Source of the DNA: Floccularia luteovirens
Taxonomy: Eukaryota > Basidiomycota > Agaricomycetes > Agaricales > Squamanitaceae
Reading direction: 5' to 3'
NCBI GenBank assembly: GCA_009739215.1
Contig: VSJF01000009.1
Location: 1,302,001-1,366,000 of the forward strand
Length of the DNA stretch: 64,000 bases
Shown: positions 37,511-50,262 of the stretch, piece after piece
Layout: each line of letters begins with the position of its first letter
Numbering within the stretch: position 1 is the stretch's first letter
Notes under the pieces: generated by a model
Told to the model about the DNA's origin: nothing
The model's input: only the letters and a program-made list of their open reading frames with translations
The model's database searches: none
Position numbers and translations under genes: made by a program

Positions 37511-40077
37511 TATTCATGCGAGCTCTATGTGAGGGGGCTGGGAAGAGGTTCGAAGAGTAGCCGGCGTTGACATGGGGGAGTTCTTTCAGTGCCTTTTCGT
37601 CGACTACAAACTGTGTGATGAGACAACAATCTTGATAATTAGAGGAACTTATGCTTTCGTTCCCGTTCTGAACGCTCCCACTCTGCGCCCCCACCGTTCT
37701 GCCCGCTCTCGATCTGAACGATCCTGCTGTTGCATACGTTACATTTGCTATGAACCCGTATCAGGATGAAGCTTTATAGGTATGAATATTAAAAGATGGT
37801 CCAGAAGATGTGTCATTTCCGAACGTTGGAATGTTATAAATAGAAATGCAGTAAGCAATAGATTTGCATTTTGTGCTGTTCTGGCGGCGCAAATTGTCAC
37901 GAACATCAAAACATGTACAACAAATAGCCAGTGGCAGTGGGAAAAGATAGTTGATACCTCATAGAGTATCAACCAAAGCAGCTTTATCGTTTGCTTGAAA
38001 GTGTACAGTGGATGGAGCGTGATATTAGTTAATTCTCGAAGCTGAAGTAGAGTATGATGAATGCCGCACGCATAAGATGTGGAAAACATAATCAAGAAAC
38101 AACTTTTCTGCACATTTGATACTATGACTCGCACTATCTTGTGTATTTGCAGTGGTATATATACCTGTTGAGGTGCCCCGGTGTCGGTCAGGAAGTCTTC
38201 TAGTATTGAGATAGGAGGGAAATGCACCAGCAAGCTATTTGATGGTTTTCTCGGAGAATCGAATAGACAACTCCAATTTTTGCGAATCATTCGAAACTTG
38301 GACAAGAGAGAGTTTCCTAGACTGGAACAGCATCCCATGCAGCAAAGAGGTCTTGATGGTATCAATTCTCAACTGTAGTGGAATCGTTTGATTCTTCTTC
38401 TGTAACTAGTTCACGTCCCATATTTAGCTGACACATTATATCTGGGTAGGCCCATGTCAATAAATGTCACGAAAGGGTTGAGACGCGACATTATTTATTA
38501 CCTTGATTCTGAGAAAGTCTTTCGCAACTCTATTCTTGCCTTACAAACGGTGTGGCCTTTCCCGAATTTTCCTAGATGCGTCCATAATACTTCTAAAAAT
38601 TGTGAGACGGTCGCAAGTTAAGAAAATACGTATAGGGTAAAAGTTTCTCCCCACAATAGTGCTTCGTCTCCATATTACAATATCCAGGTTGGGAACGACA
38701 TAATATGCTAGGCTTGCGAACCTGTATAAATGTTCTCCGCCTGTATTACCTCGTGTCTGAATTCGGGCTTAACGGATCCATAACACTGGTTCTGTATGAT
38801 TAAAAAAACGCGAATGATAGAAACAAATAGAGTACTTATTCGAGGACCCAGAATCTATGCTGAGATAAGAAAGGTGCTAAGAGCGAAATAGATATGTGAG
38901 TTAATAATAGAGTGTGTAACCACCTCAAGTTAAAGGGGTGCAGCGAAGATAAATGGATGGAGAATGATTGACTGGCACTACTAACATGATATTAACATGT
39001 CTCTTGCAAAGTATCACTTGTGATGGGAGTCGTTGCTCGACTCAAAAGTCGGTTACTGCGCCTGTTTCCATTTCATTGGGGAGTCGCTGAGTATTGCCAG
39101 TCACGTGTTTAAAATTCCTCTGTTGACTCAGACTGCAACATACATCGTCAACGAGTATGTAGAAATAAAAGTGTTATGATCCGAGTTGGTGTGTGCGAAA
39201 GGATGTATCGTGAGGCTATTGAAGGATGGCTGTGGTGATTTTTTTGAGTGTTGACAAGGTGAAACGAATTTAATAAACGCTGACAAACATGCAAACTTGG
39301 GTCACAGACCCTGAGAGAGCATACTAGGTGACCTGCACTGACCTAACCAACACAATCCGTCCGTTTTGTTTCACAACGACCAGTTCTCCACTTTCCAACA
39401 ATTTTTTGTCTTTTATCTATCTTTATTCTTTCTTTTCTCTATCTCTCACTCTCGTCTAGTCTCATACATCACAGGTTTCAACAGACGACGACGGAGTTGA
39501 TTGGGAGGTTTTGGAACTGGTACGTGAATACACCTTCGTAATGTTGTATGTCTAACGCGAGAACGATATTTTCCAGACAACCGAGTCGATCCCCACATAT
39601 CATAAGTACAAGAAAGAGCAAGTTCCTTCGGTCTTTTCACCCGTCTCGCAGGCCAGGTGCAGATATCACGACCGAACTCAAGGTAAGCGTGAGGGATCAA
39701 ACGAGCCCCTTGTTCCGTAGTTGCTTGTCGTAATGTGCTTTCGACCATGTGCTACGAAATAACAGTGTAGTGCTGATAGCACGCGCGTTGCGATTGGTGT
39801 TGGGAGGTTGGGTGATCACTTCATCCACTGTCGCTCCAATGGTTGAATCTATTAATTCTCCCAGTGATCTTATTTCTTTCTGATCCATCTCATCCCACAA
39901 CGTGCACTTTGACTAATCACCTACTCGATTTAGTGTCGTTCATCTCAGTTGCTCTTCTTGTCCAACCTAAGGCCCTCCTATTAGAAACACGAGTTGCTAA
40001 GACCATTACACGACAACTCGTTTTACGTTAACGAGTATGTAAAACCTCATGTTGGCTCTGTGTTCGAGAATAAATAA
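37511..40077. other. Long intergenic region before ATG4
   Basis: About 2.5 kb with one questionable frame (listed separately) and otherwise short chance frames. Near ATG4 there is a C/T-rich tract (about 39370-39460), then a stretch that stays open through two possible exons (about 39476-39521 and 39577-39680, reading VSTDDDGVDWEVLEL, then TTESIPTYHKYKKEQ) with GT-AG-like borders but no ATG. It may be an intron-containing 5' leader of ATG4 or a small missed gene. I cannot decide. Confidence 0.35.
37748..38365 (-). CDS. Unrecognised open frame of 205 codons, doubtful
   Basis: Longest open frame in an otherwise empty region. It has a Cys-rich start and hydrophobic stretches (LLWLILYEVSTIFSH, LFVVHVLMFVTICAA), and a possible intron donor (gtatatata) after GAPQQ at about 38166. 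No family is recognised and the composition looks partly like translated AT-rich non-coding DNA, so this may not be a gene. Confidence 0.18.
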   Translation of the reverse strand: MIPSRPLCCMGCCSSLGNSLLSKFRMIRKNWSCLFDSPRKPSNSLLVHFPPISILEDFLTDTGAPQQVYIPLQIHKIVRVIVSNVQKSCFLIMFSTSYACGIHHTLLQLRELTNITLHPLYTFKQTIKLLWLILYEVSTIFSHCHWLFVVHVLMFVTICAARTAQNANLLLTAFLFITFQRSEMTHLLDHLLIFIPIKLHPDTGS

Positions 40078-43000
40078 ATGACAGTAATCCGTCTAGATTT
40101 ATTCTGCATGTCAAACAAGCAATCACGTCCTACGGCATCACCCTCCCCAACTTCTTCATCTCTTCATCATTCCACGTCCAAACTTCCCAAGTTCTTACAG
40201 AAGCAATCGAGTCGAGATAAATCAAAATCGAGAACGGATCTTAATGGCAGTCCCAGCACCAGCAGTTCCGCGTCCACCTCTCCCGAGATCCCCTCCACGC
40301 CATCCACATCTAAGCAATCCCGTAAATCAAGCAAATTTCTAGGAATCAAGGATAAGGAGGAAAAATCAAGGCTTTCGTCTGAAACTACCTCAGACAGTAA
40401 CTCTCATGGGCACAATACCACCACAGAGATGGACGAGCCACCTGTCATCGTCGAGCCTGTCAGTATACCCCGCCCACGAACACGCTCAGAACGCCCTATC
40501 AGTTCTGCACCCGATATGAATGTATTGTATTCATCTACATCCTCTACCTCCCGCATCGGAGATCTCCCGACACGTTTATCAGGTTGGTTCACGCAGACAT
40601 TCAGTTCTTCCAATACAGACCTCTCGCTACCTAACCTTCTCGCTCAGTCCTCGCAGTCTCCAATATCTAAAAGCAAGGGTGCTTCCGCCCTTCTCACTGC
40701 AGCCAAACATGGCAAAGGACATCTTGATAAGGCGATGCGTTATCTACTTGATAGCGATGCAACACCTGATAAATGCACTGATCCAATATGGCTATTGGGA
40801 GTGCAACACCCTGGATACGAGCCTCCCCCACCTTCCCCCTCGCCTCCACCACAACATCTTTCCACTCCCGCTGGTCGGCGCACATCTGGTTCACCTCCTT
40901 CCTTTCGCTCCTCTACTTCTTCTGTTTCCTCTAGTTATGATGCAGCACTTTCTCAATCTTCAGGATCTACCAAACATCCCAACCCTGCAGCTAACTGGCC
41001 ACCTGTATTTTACCTGGATTTCACATCCAGAGTTTGGCTTACTTACCGTTCTCAATTTTCTGTTCCCATACGGGACACCAGACTTGCGGACTTGTGTGGA
41101 GACCCTGCAACTGTTATGGAGACAGCTAATAGTCCTACAACTGTGAAGAGTCGCCCTTGGAATTGGATGGGTGAGAAAACGTGGACAAGTGATTCTGGAT
41201 GGGGTTGCATGTTGCGAACGGGACAAAGCCTATTGGCCAATGCTTTGGTTCACTCGCATTTAGGACGAGGTTAGTTTCTTCATTATCTTCATTTCATGGG
41301 AATCGTTTAGATTAAAATTTGGATCAGATTGGAGGAGACCACCATATCCTGTACATACAGCAGATTATGCAACTTATGTACAGATTGTCACTTGGTTCCT
41401 CGATACACCTTCACCCGAAGCGCCTTTTAGTGTCCATAGAATGGCTTTAGCAGGCAAAGAGCTGGGAACGGATGTTGGACAATGGTTCGGACCGAGCACC
41501 GCTGCTGGAGCTATTAAGTGAGTTGCCCTTTTCATTTCTGAATGAAGTCTAATTTTGCTTTTTGACTAGAACACTTGTCCACGCATTTCCTGAAGCAGAA
41601 ATGGGTGTATCCGTGGCGAATGATGGGGTTCTATACCAATCAGACGTATATTCTGCCTCTCATGGTGAATCGACCCGCTTGCCAAGGAAACATGGGAAAA
41701 TTCAAACCTGGGGGCACCAACCTGTGCTTCTCTTGTTAGGAATCAGGCTCGGGATTGACGGGGTTAACCCAATCTATTATGAAACAATTAAGGTTGGTGT
41801 GAATATGAATGGAGTACATATTCTTATCTTTATTAACACTTGTTTTGCTTTTCAAGCTTCTCTATACATTCCCGCAGTCGGTTGGTATTGCTGGGGGACG
41901 GCCGAGTTCGTCATATTACTTTGTCGGGTCACAAGCCGATAATTTGTTTTATCTTGATCCACATCATGCTCGTCCTGCGATTCCGCTACGCTCACCTCCG
42001 CAGCGAAGTATGCACCAACATAGAGGGTCCACGCCTGATTCCGATTGGGAAAGCTCACACGTGCTAAAGCCAAAGCACCGACGTCCTTCTGGATCTCAAT
42101 CCCATTTTAGCCAACAGCAACACCAACGTATACCTACATCCCCATCATCTACCCGGACGGGTTCCTCCACGTTCTCATATCATGCACCACTATCACCTTC
42201 TCCTTTACAGCAACAATTCTCAAGCTCGTCGGCCGATTCATCCAAATCTAACAACTCCTCATGGTCACCTCCCCCTTCAACCAGTCAACATGGTGGTCCT
42301 GGCAGGTGGCGCTCAGCTAGTGCTAGTGCTAGCGTTACGCCCGACGTCTCTTCTGATGTCGATCATCATGGGATGGCTAGCCTTGGAATTAATACAACAC
42401 ATGGAGATAAGGTTAAAAGCAGTACTGGGCTAGATTCAGTTCAAGAACACTATGTGACTGCGTATAGTGTTGCAGAGCTAAAAACGTTCCATTGTGAAAG
42501 AGTGAGAAAGATGCCTATGAGTGGATTAGATCCAAGCATGCTGATCGGCTTTTTATGTCGGGATGAAGCGGATTGGAGAGATTTCAGGAGGAGGGTTGGG
42601 GAGGTTTGTGCTTCTTTCTGTTTCTGTCTTTGCTTTGTCGTGACAACTAAAATTTTTTCCTGATGATAGCTCCCTCGAACTATTTTCTCTGTCCAAGATG
42701 AGCCACCAAACTGGCCTTCCGATTCCGACGATAATATGGGATTGGAGTCGATCTCAGAACCAGATGATTTGGATATGGACATGGGCTCAGATGAAGAAGC
42801 CGATGTGATAGGTGACGATGATCGGGAAGGAGATAATGATGGTGATGTTGAAGGTGACCAGTTTTTCGAAACTAGGTCTGCCTCCGTCTCGAGTATAGGT
42901 GCAAGTCAACAAGGAGAGGGGGAGAAGGGGAGTGATGGTGATGGTAACGGAGATGCAGACGTGGACGTGGATGTAGACACCGAAGAGGATCCAGTGGACC

Positions 43001-43584
43001 CAGTCACCCCAGGACCGCATTCAAAATTCGACATTGGAGAACGGAAACGTATTTCCAAGAGGGATGTGAGCGGGAAGGAAGTGGACTTTGGCAATGAAGA
43101 GAATATTGAAGGGTTTGAGGATGACATTGAAGACGATTGGGTGGACCCATCTCTGCCAAGTCCGAGCACATCTGGGCCATCACAAATTCATTCTCTATCA
43201 CAACCGCAGCCACAAGAAGCCGATGCTTCCCCAATACCAGCGCCGGTTCCTGAAGAATCCACACGTATCGTACCGCCTCCACCAATAGCAAAGACTAAAT
43301 CAAACGGCAGCACGAAAAAGGGAAAGAAGGTGAAAAAGCAAGTACCCGTACCCGTCCCGATGGTGCGATTAGTGTCTCCTCAGGGGGGAGAGACAGAGCA
43401 AGAGCATTACCCATTTCCTGTGGCACCTACGGAGGACAGAGAGAATTCGTCGCCGTCACCGCCCGTCATGCACGAGAGAACTAGAAGCCAGTCTATCAAA
43501 GGCAAGAGGATGCATACTGCACGTGCAAGGGATGGCGGAAGGACGCAGAGCGGCGGTGTGAAGGGGATCCTGACGGAAGATTGA
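40078..43584 (+). CDS. ATG4: Autophagy cysteine protease ATG4 with long acidic C-terminal extension
   Basis: Cysteine protease (family C54) that cleaves the C-terminus of Atg8 before lipidation and later removes the lipid. The frame opens at 40078; a second ATG at 40108 ([12 protein letters not shown]) looks the more natural start. About 300 Ser/Thr/Pro-rich residues precede the catalytic domain. There, [17 protein letters not shown] is followed by the catalytic Cys in [17 protein letters not shown], then [50 protein letters not shown] and the catalytic Asp/His pair in [12 protein letters not shown] roughly 150-residue insert separates this from [21 protein letters not shown] very acidic region ([24 protein letters not shown]) and a basic end follow. 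Introns fit and no lesion was found. Confidence 0.92.
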
Positions 43585-44209
43585 GAACCAATGGCCGAGA
43601 CTGAACCTTGTTTATCCATTACTCACCCGACACAACCCATATTCTTTCAATCTCCATTCTCTTCCTCCTCCATTCTTTTTTTGTCACTTTTTTTTGGATC
43701 CTCTCATCGCTTTACTTCGACTAGTTGGAGGGGAGGAGATAACAAGCGAGGCCAAATTTCAGTTCGCCCATATGTTTGCTCACATCTTTCTATCCACTCA
43801 CATCACCCCGACTCTTTATATGTAAGAAAGCTACGCTTTTCCAAGCTTCAATACCTCACAGCTCGATCATTATGTCCCTTCTTCCCAATGTGCAGTGTAT
43901 GTTTTCTGTGCATCCCTTTGTGGTACTTTTTTTGTTCCATAAGGCTTTTTTATATGTTCGATCTGTTGTTGTAATAATGTATCTTACTTGATGGTTTCAT
44001 GGAGAAGGGGTGATTGTCATGGTGCCTGGTATGATATTAATATATGATATGAACTCTTTTTTTCTGCAGTTTTTTTATGTAGAATTACATGCATTTGCGA
44101 TTATTCCCCGCTACTTTAGTAGTGAATATGATACGGCTTCAAGTGACGTAATCCCCCTTCAGAACAATCCGCCCGGCAGCATTCATATTGGGATTAAATA
44201 TTACACCTT
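43585..44209. other. ATG4 3' region
   Basis: Non-coding stretch after ATG4, rich in T-runs. Its small open frames are low-complexity. No other feature is seen. Confidence 0.35.
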
Positions 44210-44877
44210 CTACAGCGACGCATGACCCAGTTGGGGACATGTAATTATATTACTATTAGGGTAGGCTAAGTAGTAGCACACGTGTTCGTTAAAAACAACT
44301 CTATATCTCGACATCCGTCCATCTGCCAGCGGGATATCCAATTCAACTAGTTGGAAGTCCAGCTCTAGGGTTCGCAAAATTGATGACCATTCCACTTTCT
44401 GTGCGCTCGTTTGATATTTTTGAGTAGCAATTGTATTACGGTATAACCCTAATCGCTTGAAATTTAACCTGTGACGATGTATGAAAGACATAACCCAGCT
44501 TTCCGAAACCGCATAGAGGGTATCCTCTTGCATTTGGCAATATCTCACATTAACGAGGAGAACTTCACGGTCTTGAATAACTTGGCTGATACAGCAACAG
44601 AGAATGTCAAGCATACAGAGCGAAGATTCTTGAGATCTTTCTGGGAGTCGACATTGTCTGCTATGATCGTGCATAGGTCAAATGGGAGGACTTTGACATA
44701 GTTTTTGGTTATCAAGAAATCTGTGCTGGACTTATGATCCCGGCAAACTCTATTAGAGCTCCGATCCCACAATGAGCGCATTTGAAGATAGGAGAGCGAT
44801 CTTGAATTTGCAGTCATTCCTTTCAAATTTATTGTTTTCTGTAACAGAGTTTGGATATTCCCGTTACCTTGTTCCAT
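44210..44877 (-). pseudogene. F-box-like fragment, probably decayed
   Basis: The segment VLPFDLCTIIADNVDSQKDL followed by LRSVCLTFSVAVSAKLFKTV looks like the F-box of another agaric F-box subfamily (LPxELLxxIxxxV...LxxLRLVCRxF). The downstream part continues in a different frame (LRTLELDFQLVELDIPLADG) without a clear intron and ends at 44210. Too short for a working gene, so likely a remnant. Confidence 0.4.
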
Positions 44878-45049
44878 GCTTCAATTTCACAATTTCCTCG
44901 ACTATAATAGCACAAAGCACATCTTACTGTGTATGAAGAGTATTGTGAACTTTTTGATAGACTTATACATGAACATACGTGGCTGAAAGACTGTAGCATG
45001 ACAGTCTATCACAAGCATTGATAATTGTATTTTAGAAATGTGTATGAGT

Positions 45050-46795
45050 TTAGGCTGCTTCAAAGATGCCAATGTCATCAATCAAAGACCAAGCATTCAG
45101 AATTCCACCGGCTCCTCCGCCCTCAAATGCCAGGGCGTTGAATCCGTTGATAGCTGTTACCAGCACCTCCCGATACTTCCAAGGGCTAAGCCCAGGCGTG
45201 AACGTCTGGACCTTTATTCCATTCCAATAAACATCAACATATGGAATCCCAGGTCCTTCTGGCCCATATAATCCAGCCATCCCGGCATGGAAGAAGCTAA
45301 TTATGTATTTCTTTCCCGGAGTGACTTTGATCTGCGAGTTTGGGCTCAAGATACCAGACATGGCATCTAGTCCCCATCTAGAGCCCATCATTCCGAGACT
45401 ATGTCCTCCATGCGCCCAGAGCGAGAGGTATAGAATGATAGCGTCGTCATGCCCATTTGGTGGCGTATATACTAACCAGAGAGGAGTTCGCTCCGTATAG
45501 CACACTTCAGTGCAATCGGCATAGAATTCAAAGTCACCACCAGGGAGGTAATTAATGCGTGTATATCCCCGAGAAAGCGTTACTTGAAGATTCCCTTGTC
45601 CGGTATTGACGGCTGTAGATTCGTTTGTCGGAGTAAAATACTAGAAGAAAATAATTTGTCAATTGATTCTGTGCCCCGAAATCACATTTGTGGACACACC
45701 ATGCTACATGTGTATGTTGTAGGAACACCATTGACAACAGCGCGCCATATGTTGAAGTATTGGCAGGTACCGCCATTGGGGTCCGGTCCCCGTGCAATAC
45801 ACTGTTTAGCACAAGTGTCTACGTCATATCTATCCAAAAACACAAAACCCATATACTACCCCTGAGTAAGTTTTTGTTAATCTATGAGGGAAATATAACA
45901 TACCCCTAGTGCATTGTTTGCTCCCTCGGTAGGACCGAAGACAAGCTCAAATCCAGAGGGGATAGCTGGATCTGTGAGTTTCTTGGAGGCATAACCACTG
46001 CTATTTTGAATGTAGGTAAGTCCAGCAGGTGCGGGAATCGATTGTTGTCCTCCGATATTAGTCTTCTCTGCGGCAGTGTGAACGTCCCCATATAAAACAC
46101 ATTTCAAGTTTGATTTTTCGCTGAATACAAAATCCAGGAGTTCGTTGTTATACTCATAGTAAAGGTTGGCAAACACTGTATGGAAGATTAGATTATTGGG
46201 TTGGGTGAGATCCTAGTATGTTTACGCACCACAACCAGGAACACTGTCGCAGTACTGGAGACAAGCGTCAACATTGTAGGTGGAGTTTGGAACGACGGTG
46301 TACGTCAAGTACGCTGTCCCTTCGATGGCTCCGTCCCTGTCATTAGGGCCCGTACCAGTACCTGCAAAGACCTGGTCGTAGTCATCCGTTGTCTGACGCA
46401 TGTCAAGTCCTCGGATAGAAGCCCGAGAGGGGAGAGGGCCGGGCAACGCAATGCTACGGCGTTGGGAAGGGGCCCCCGCGTCAGTCAGTGTTCCATCTAC
46501 AGCTGTGATGATAGTTTTTGGGGGTGGTTGTCCAGGAGGTGCTGAGTCAGTCGCACCACCCTTCTGGTTCACGACAGCAATAGTATTTGCAATAGACACG
46601 GTATCCGTAGTGGTATTGCTGAGGTCTAATTGATTTCCGATTGAAGACGTGTCATCCCTTGTTAACAGTTGCACAAAGGCGCCTATCCAGGTTTTCAAAT
46701 TGATAACGTATAACATGAGTAATCGTCTTACCAGATACGATTGTCACGACAAGACAAGAAACCCACAAATGTGACCAGATAGTAGGGATTTTCAT
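45050..46795 (-). CDS. Secreted fruit-body-type protein, copy 1
   Basis: Secreted multi-domain protein of a basidiomycete family, to my memory annotated in some agarics as fruit-body-specific protein; function not known. It has a signal peptide from ATG 46795 (MKIPTIWSHLWVSCLVV), a Thr/Ser/Pro-rich propeptide-like region with dibasic sites (SQRRS), then two Cys-containing PAN/apple-like modules (TYNVDACLQYCDSVPGC to FANLYYEYNNELLDFVFSEK, and RYDVDTCAKQCIARGPD to CQYFNIWRAVVNGVPTTYTC). The C-terminal domain is a beta-jelly-roll resembling a carbohydrate-binding module (QIKVTPGKKYIISFFHAG, VDVYWNGIKVQTFTPG, NAWSLIDDIGIFEAA). Five or more short introns are in frame. It forms a direct tandem pair with the copy at 48.5 kb and shares intron positions with it. 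Confidence 0.75.
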
Positions 46796-48499
46796 CTTGT
46801 GTTCTGCTTGTGTTCAGCAGTAAGTGGGTTAAAATATTGTCAGAGGGTCGTGAGCTTTTTATAATGAAAACCATGACATAGTATTTTTGGGATCTAGAAC
46901 AAATTGCTTATCGTTTATCCCTTTATTCACTAATGACAGATAGGTACGAGAGATGGCTGATCGCTGATAGATTGCCTGAGGTCATAAATCCGAGCTTAAC
47001 GCAAGAAGCTTTAGATCAATTGTTGAGGATTTTCACATGCTGTCTATTGCCAATATGTGAGTCCTGGGTGCATATTATGAAAAAAAATAACGTGCTGTGG
47101 GGTTTCATATGTATTTAGCTAAGGTTTCTCCTAGTTTGTTCAGAGTAGTGGGCAAGTCGGACATAACGACATACCAGCTGTGTTTAACCTCGCTATCGCT
47201 CTACAGAACAGGCACATGCACTCCAATATGACAGGTCCGTGCCGAAATTATTCCATATATTGACCACTTCATGCTTAACCTGACATGAAAGCGTCAAAGA
47301 CGGGACATATACATGATATCCGACTTACCAGCTTGCGAATGTCCAGTCGCGGCGGCGTTAGCATCTTTGAGGGTGCCAAATTATATGTCGTTATCGAACC
47401 CTGACACTGTATCTGTCAGTTAACATTCATGTACCTGCAGGAAGATGGAAAAAACGAGAATGAGTGGTTCTCCAGAAATAGAATGTGGGAGGTGCTCATT
47501 TTTTGACACAGGAAGGTTCACCACAACGTGTAAATTGTGCTCACCCTGCCAGTGAAACCCGGGCCCCTAGTTCTGGATACATCTACAGATGCACGAGACG
47601 CAGGTAACCTAGTACCTAAATCATTCCATATCCGATCTGGTGCCCACCGACCAGCTCGTTAACCCAAGCCTCTCTCCTGTTGCCAAAGCAGATGTATGGT
47701 AGTCCAGTTCCCAATAAAGTGGATTTGCACCGTATTTGGAAACAGCAGCTGTTCCAACAAGTTGTACTTACCACAAATGTTGATACTAGAACAGGTACAC
47801 CCCTCCGAGATATATCTGAGCTATTGGGTGCAGTGAAAGATGAGTGCCATATTTATATAAAGGTGTGTTATGCTTGAATGTAAAAATTGGCGCAATACCA
47901 TAAATTTCGTTCCCGAATTGTTATTATAATATTACCGTGCCGAAGTAATTGTTGAATCAACAAATTTTACTTACTCCAGCACGTGGCTTGCGGCCGTTTT
48001 CGTTCTATTAGTACAATACTAAATACAACGAATTATGACGCTTGACCAGATAATATAACTAATCTGCATGAGGTGAGTGACGAAAACAACATGTTTTTCG
48101 TTCTAACTCTCCCCAACATTACTCAGCTGTCATTATTTGAGAACAAGTCAATGAATTGCCTATCATAGTCTAATACTTGCACCACCAAGGTTCAAAATTA
48201 GAGCGTTCACATGGGATATTGATGTAGTTAGCACCTTTTCTCTAATATTGCAAGCAAATCCCTCCATCTGTTCGTTCTGCTACATAACCCTCATATCCTC
48301 AGATGCAGTTATACTCAGGTATCAATTTTAGATATGAATAAAACTGGTATCCGATGAAACAGTTCACATCAAAAGATCCTGGCCACTTCACAATCCCTTG
48401 CGTTGCCGAAAGAATGTAACGTGAATTCATCAGACAAATGACTATGTATTTTGTCCGCAAGTACCGATTATTATATTATTGTAATGTCTGGGGGTATAC
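46796..48499. other. Intergenic part of the tandem unit
   Basis: About 1.7 kb holding the promoter of copy 1 and the 3' region of copy 2. The part to about 47.85 kb is matched in the second unit. No further gene is seen; the open frame at 47680-47877 is not supported. Confidence 0.45.
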
Positions 48500-50262
48500 T
48501 TAGACTGTCTCAAAGACACCAACGTCGTCAATCAAAGACCAAGCATTACGAATTCCACCACCTCCACCCTGGAATGCAACGACATTGACTCCATCGATAG
48601 CTGTTACTGGCACCTCCCGATATCTCCAAGGACTAATGCCAGGTGTGAACGTCTGCACCTTTATCCCATTCCAATAAACGTCAATATATGGAATACCAGG
48701 TCCATCGGCCCCATTTATTCCACCCATCCCGGCATGGAAGAAGCTAACTATGTATTTCTTTCCCGGAGTGACTTTTATCTGTGAGAGTGGGCGCATGGTG
48801 CCTGGCAATGCATCTCGTCCGGTAGCAGAGCCCATCAAACCGAAACTGTGTCCTGCGTGCGCCCAGGGAGGATAGAATTGAACGATGGCATCGTCATGTC
48901 CGTTGCTTGGCGTAAATGTTTCCCAGAGAGGAGTCCGCTCCGTGTAACAGTCGTCAAAACAATCGGCATAGAATTCAAAGTCGCCTGCAACGACGTAATT
49001 GGTGCGTTTATATCCCCGAGACAGGGTTACTTGAAGATCCCCTTGCCCGGTATTTACGGCTGTGGATGCGTCTGCTGGCCTAAAATACTAAAGACAAATG
49101 TTTTGTTAATTGATTGTGTCTCGAGATCACATACAAGTTGAATTCGTGAACGAACCATGCTACATGTGTATGTTGTAGGAACCCCATTGACAACTGCGCG
49201 CCATATGTTGAAATACTGGCAAGTACCACCATTGGGGTCAGGTCCCCGTGCAATACACTGTTTAGCACAAGCGTCTACGTCATATCTATCCAAAAACACA
49301 AAACCCATATACTGCCTTGGGGTAAGTGCTTGTTAATTCATGAGTGCAGCGTAACATACCCCTGCCGCATTATTTGCTCCCCCAGTAGGACCGAAAACAA
49401 GCTCATAACCGGAAGGAATAGCTGGATCTGTTAGTTTCGTCGAGGCATAACCGCTGCTATTTTGAATGTAGGTAAGTCCAGCAGGTGCAGGAATCGATTG
49501 TTGTCCCCCGATATTAGTCTTCTCTGCGGCAGTGTGAACATCCCCATATAAAACACATTTCAAGTTCGATTTTTCGCTGAATACAAAATCCAGGAGTTCA
49601 TTGTTATACTCATAGTAAAGGTTGGCAAAAACTGCATGTGATATTAGATTATTGGATTGGGTGGGAGGTTCTAGTATGTTTACGCACCACAGCCAGGAAC
49701 ACTGTCGCAGTACTGGAGACAAGCGTCAACATTGTAGGTGGAGTTTGGAACGACGGTGTACGTCAAGTACGCTGTCCCTTCGATGGCTCCGTCCCTGTCA
49801 TTAGGGCCCGTACCAGTACCTGCAAAGACCTGGTCGTAGCCACCAACTGTCTGACGGGTGTCAAGTCGTTGATTATGAGCCCGAGAGGAGAGAGGGCCAG
49901 GAAATGCAGCACTACGGCGCTGAGAAAGGGTACCTGCATCAGTCAATGTTCCATCCACAGCTATAATGATAGTTTTGGGGGGTGGTTGTCCTGGAGGCGT
50001 TGAGTCGGTCGCACCACCCTTCTGATTCACGACAGCAGCAGTGGCTACAATGGACGCTGTGTCCGTGGTGCTATTGCTGAGGTCTAACTGGTTTCCAATC
50101 GAAGATCCACTATCTCTTGTCAATAGTTGCACAGAAGCCCCTATTTGAGTTTTCATAGAATTAAAATTGATAGCGCGTAACGAGAATGATCGTTATACCA
50201 GATACGGTTATCGCGACAAGACAAGAAGCCCATAAATATGACCAAGCGGTGAACATCTTCAT
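48500..50262 (-). CDS. Secreted fruit-body-type protein, copy 2
   Basis: Tandem paralogue of the gene at 45050 with the same layout: signal peptide (MKMFTAWSYLWASCLVAITV), Ser/Thr/Pro-rich region with SQRRS, two PAN/apple-like Cys modules, and a jelly-roll C-terminal domain ending NAWSLIDDVGVFETV. The central exon covering GDVHTAAEKTNIGGQQSIPA is nearly identical at the DNA level to copy 1, while the N- and C-terminal exons differ more. The start at 50262 has two in-frame ATGs six bases apart. Exon joins are in frame and no damage is seen. Presumably a cell-surface or matrix protein; function unknown. Confidence 0.75.

Noticed and set aside
42906..43169. Ser-rich minus-strand frame opposite the acidic tail of ATG4
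   Set aside because: Reverse reading of Asp/Glu-coding repeats; it has no features of its own.
46201..46545. Plus-strand frames (also 49638-50003) opposite the secreted-protein genes, alike in both tandem copies
   Set aside because: Their similarity only reflects the duplication of the minus-strand genes; they have no independent support.
47680..47877. Plus-strand frame in the duplicated upstream region
   Set aside because: The matching position in the other tandem unit is not open, so the frame is not conserved.
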